Source of the DNA: Pseudomonadota bacterium
Lineage (GTDB): Bacteria; Pseudomonadota; Alphaproteobacteria; Rhizobiales; Aestuariivirgaceae
Assembly: GCA_963205315.1 (NCBI GenBank)
Contig: CAUJIO010000022.1
Coordinates: forward strand, 1 to 64,000
Direction of reading: 5' to 3'
DNA: 64,000 bases
The notes under the pieces are model-generated. The model saw only the letters and a program-made list of their open reading frames with translations. It made no database searches and was not told the DNA's origin. The first letter of the stretch is position 1; each line of letters opens with the position of its first letter. The translations under genes and the position numbers were made by a program. Positions 62,660 through 64,000 of this stretch are shown one piece after another.

Positions 62660-64000
62660 TCAAACGCTCATCTGCATGCCGAGTTCGACCACGCGGTCGG
62701 GCGGAATGCGGAAGAACTCGATGGCTCTCGCAGACTGATTTGCCAACATGATGAAGATGCGCTGCTGCCAGAACGGCAACGCAGAGCGGGCCGACATGCG
62801 CAGCACGCGGCGGCCGAGGAAGTATGACGCCTGGCGCGGATCGATCTCGAGGCCGAACGGGGCGCAGGCCCTGAGCGCCCTCGGCACGTCGGGCTGTTCC
62901 ATGTAGCCGAAACGGGCTTCCACCAGCCAGGCGCCGAGCGGCAGTTGCTTGACGATCACCCTCTCGCCGCCGTCGATACGTGGCTCGCTGGTGGTTTCCG
63001 CCGTGATGAAGACCAGGCGGTCATGCAGCACGCGATTGTGCTTGAGGTTGTGCATCAGAGCGCTGGGCGCATAGACTGGATCGGTCTGCAGGAAGACGGC
63101 AGCACCGGCGACGCGCGTCGGCTGGCGGCGCTCGAGGCTTTCGAGCAGCGGCACGAGTTCAACCGATTCCTTCCGCAGCTTTTCCGCCAGTGCCTGCCGG
63201 CCGCGCATCCACGTCACCATCAGCATGATGATGGTGGCGCCGAGGAGGACGGGCATATAGCCGCCATGCGCGAGCTTCAGACCATTGGCGGCGAGGAACA
63301 CGGCTTCGATGATGAAGAACAGGATGATCAGCGGAATGACGAACCAGCGCGGCAGGTTTCTGGATTGCCAGAAGAAGATCAGCGCCAGCACCGAGTCCAC
63401 GATCATCGAGGTATTGACGGCGATGCCATAGGCAGAGGCGAGGTTGCTCGATGACTTAAACACCATCACGAGGATTATGACACCCACCAGTAGCATCCAG
63501 TTGATCTGGCCGACATAGATCTGGCCTTGTTCTGTTTCCGACGTGTGGGTGATGTTCATGCGCGGGAATAGGCCAAGCGACATTGCTTGCTGGGCGATTG
63601 AAAACGCGCCGGTGATGACGGCCTGCGATGCGATCACGGTCACGGCCGTGGCCAGGGCCACCAGAGGGATCAGGCCCCAGCCCGGCGCCATCAGGAAGAA
63701 CGGGTTATCGACGGATTCAGGGTGCGAAATGATGAAGGCGCCCTGACCGAGATAGTTGAGGATCAGTCCGGGAAACACCACGCAGAGCCAGGCGAGGCGG
63801 ATGGGCTTCGAGCCGAAGTGGCCCATGTCGGCATAGAGCGCCTCGCCGCCGGTGACGGCGAGGAACACGCCGCCGAAGACCATCAGGGCGAGGCCCGGGC
63901 GTTCGACCAGCATGCCGATGCCATGCAGCGGGTTGAGGGCCGCGAAGATGTCGAGGTCGTCGAAAATGTGGTTGAAGCCCATGATTCCGAGAATGAGGAA
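62660..64000 (-). CDS. kup: KUP-family potassium uptake protein, N-terminus cut by window edge
   Basis: The reading frame is open to the right edge (first visible residues FLILGIMGFNH), so the N-terminal part is missing; about 446 residues are seen. Membrane segments with GGEALYADMGHFG, the KUP-specific block, and AVFLAANGLKLAHGGYMPVLLG, followed by a long cytoplasmic tail (VIVKQLPLGAWLVEARFGYMEQPDVP, SYFLGRRVLRMSAR). Potassium-proton symporter of the inner membrane. The C-terminus ends FRIPPDRVVELGMQMSV as is usual for the family. Confidence 0.93.
   Translation of the reverse strand, partial: FLILGIMGFNHIFDDLDIFAALNPLHGIGMLVERPGLALMVFGGVFLAVTGGEALYADMGHFGSKPIRLAWLCVVFPGLILNYLGQGAFIISHPESVDNPFFLMAPGWGLIPLVALATAVTVIASQAVITGAFSIAQQAMSLGLFPRMNITHTSETEQGQIYVGQINWMLLVGVIILVMVFKSSSNLASAYGIAVNTSMIVDSVLALIFFWQSRNLPRWFVIPLIILFFIIEAVFLAANGLKLAHGGYMPVLLGATIIMLMVTWMRGRQALAEKLRKESVELVPLLESLERRQPTRVAGAAVFLQTDPVYAPSALMHNLKHNRVLHDRLVFITAETTSEPRIDGGERVIVKQLPLGAWLVEARFGYMEQPDVPRALRACAPFGLEIDPRQASYFLGRRVLRMSARSALPFWQQRIFIMLANQSARAIEFFRIPPDRVVELGMQMSV

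Overview
The window is GC-rich chromosomal DNA from an alphaproteobacterium, most likely a member of the Hyphomicrobiales (Rhizobiales). This rests on the gene order and families: an ArsR-methyltransferase fusion beside metF, an extensin-like lipoprotein / DjlA / amidase / rnpB block next to the division and cell wall (dcw) cluster, DUF1127 and DUF4169 proteins, a FtsZ with a long proline-rich linker, and GANTC sites of the CcrM type in the ftsZ promoter region. I see no rRNA, tRNA, CRISPR array, insertion sequence, prophage or integrase; the window reads as vertically inherited core genome.

Layout. 1-4.2 kb: start of metF, a SahR-like regulator with a candidate operator, two tandem MlaC-family periplasmic proteins, and a RuBisCO-like protein overlapping a cupin gene. 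4.2-10.1 kb: cytochrome c, extensin-like lipoprotein, small membrane protein, DjlA-like co-chaperone, N-acetylmuramoyl-alanine amidase, amidohydrolase and two small secreted proteins. 10.2-10.65 kb: RNase P RNA. 10.8-30.05 kb: a dcw cluster (rsmH-ftsL-ftsI-murE-murF-mraY-murD-ftsW-murG-murC-murB-ddl-ftsQ-ftsA-[CNNM/CorC protein]-ftsZ), almost without gaps. It has no mraZ at its head, a CNNM/CorC transporter-like gene between ftsA and ftsZ, and no lpxC between ftsZ and bamD. 30.2-35.3 kb: bamD, recN, ligA. 35.3-46.5 kb: peptidase, fasciclin protein, 5'-nucleotidase, cold shock protein, DUF1127 protein, prmA, ABC exporter, HD-GYP protein, DHA2-type transporter. 46.5-64 kb: exported MsrB, UvrD/PcrA helicase, thioesterase, PhoX-like protein, FAD-linked oxidase, AsmA, the fumC-DUF4169-RHH operon, two MFS transporters, PHP phosphoesterase and a truncated kup.

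How the genes work together. The central block makes and polymerises meso-diaminopimelate peptidoglycan and assembles the divisome; bamD, the AsmA protein and the MlaC pair serve the outer membrane. The metF/SahR-like/RuBisCO-like/cupin group suggests sulfur-methyl metabolism. The most notable non-coding signal is upstream of ftsZ: three GANTC sites exactly 10 bp apart, followed by a near-palindrome containing a TTAACCAT CtrA-type half-site, which suggests cell-cycle (CcrM/GcrA and CtrA) control of ftsZ separately from the rest of the cluster. No clearly new defence or mobile system was found.
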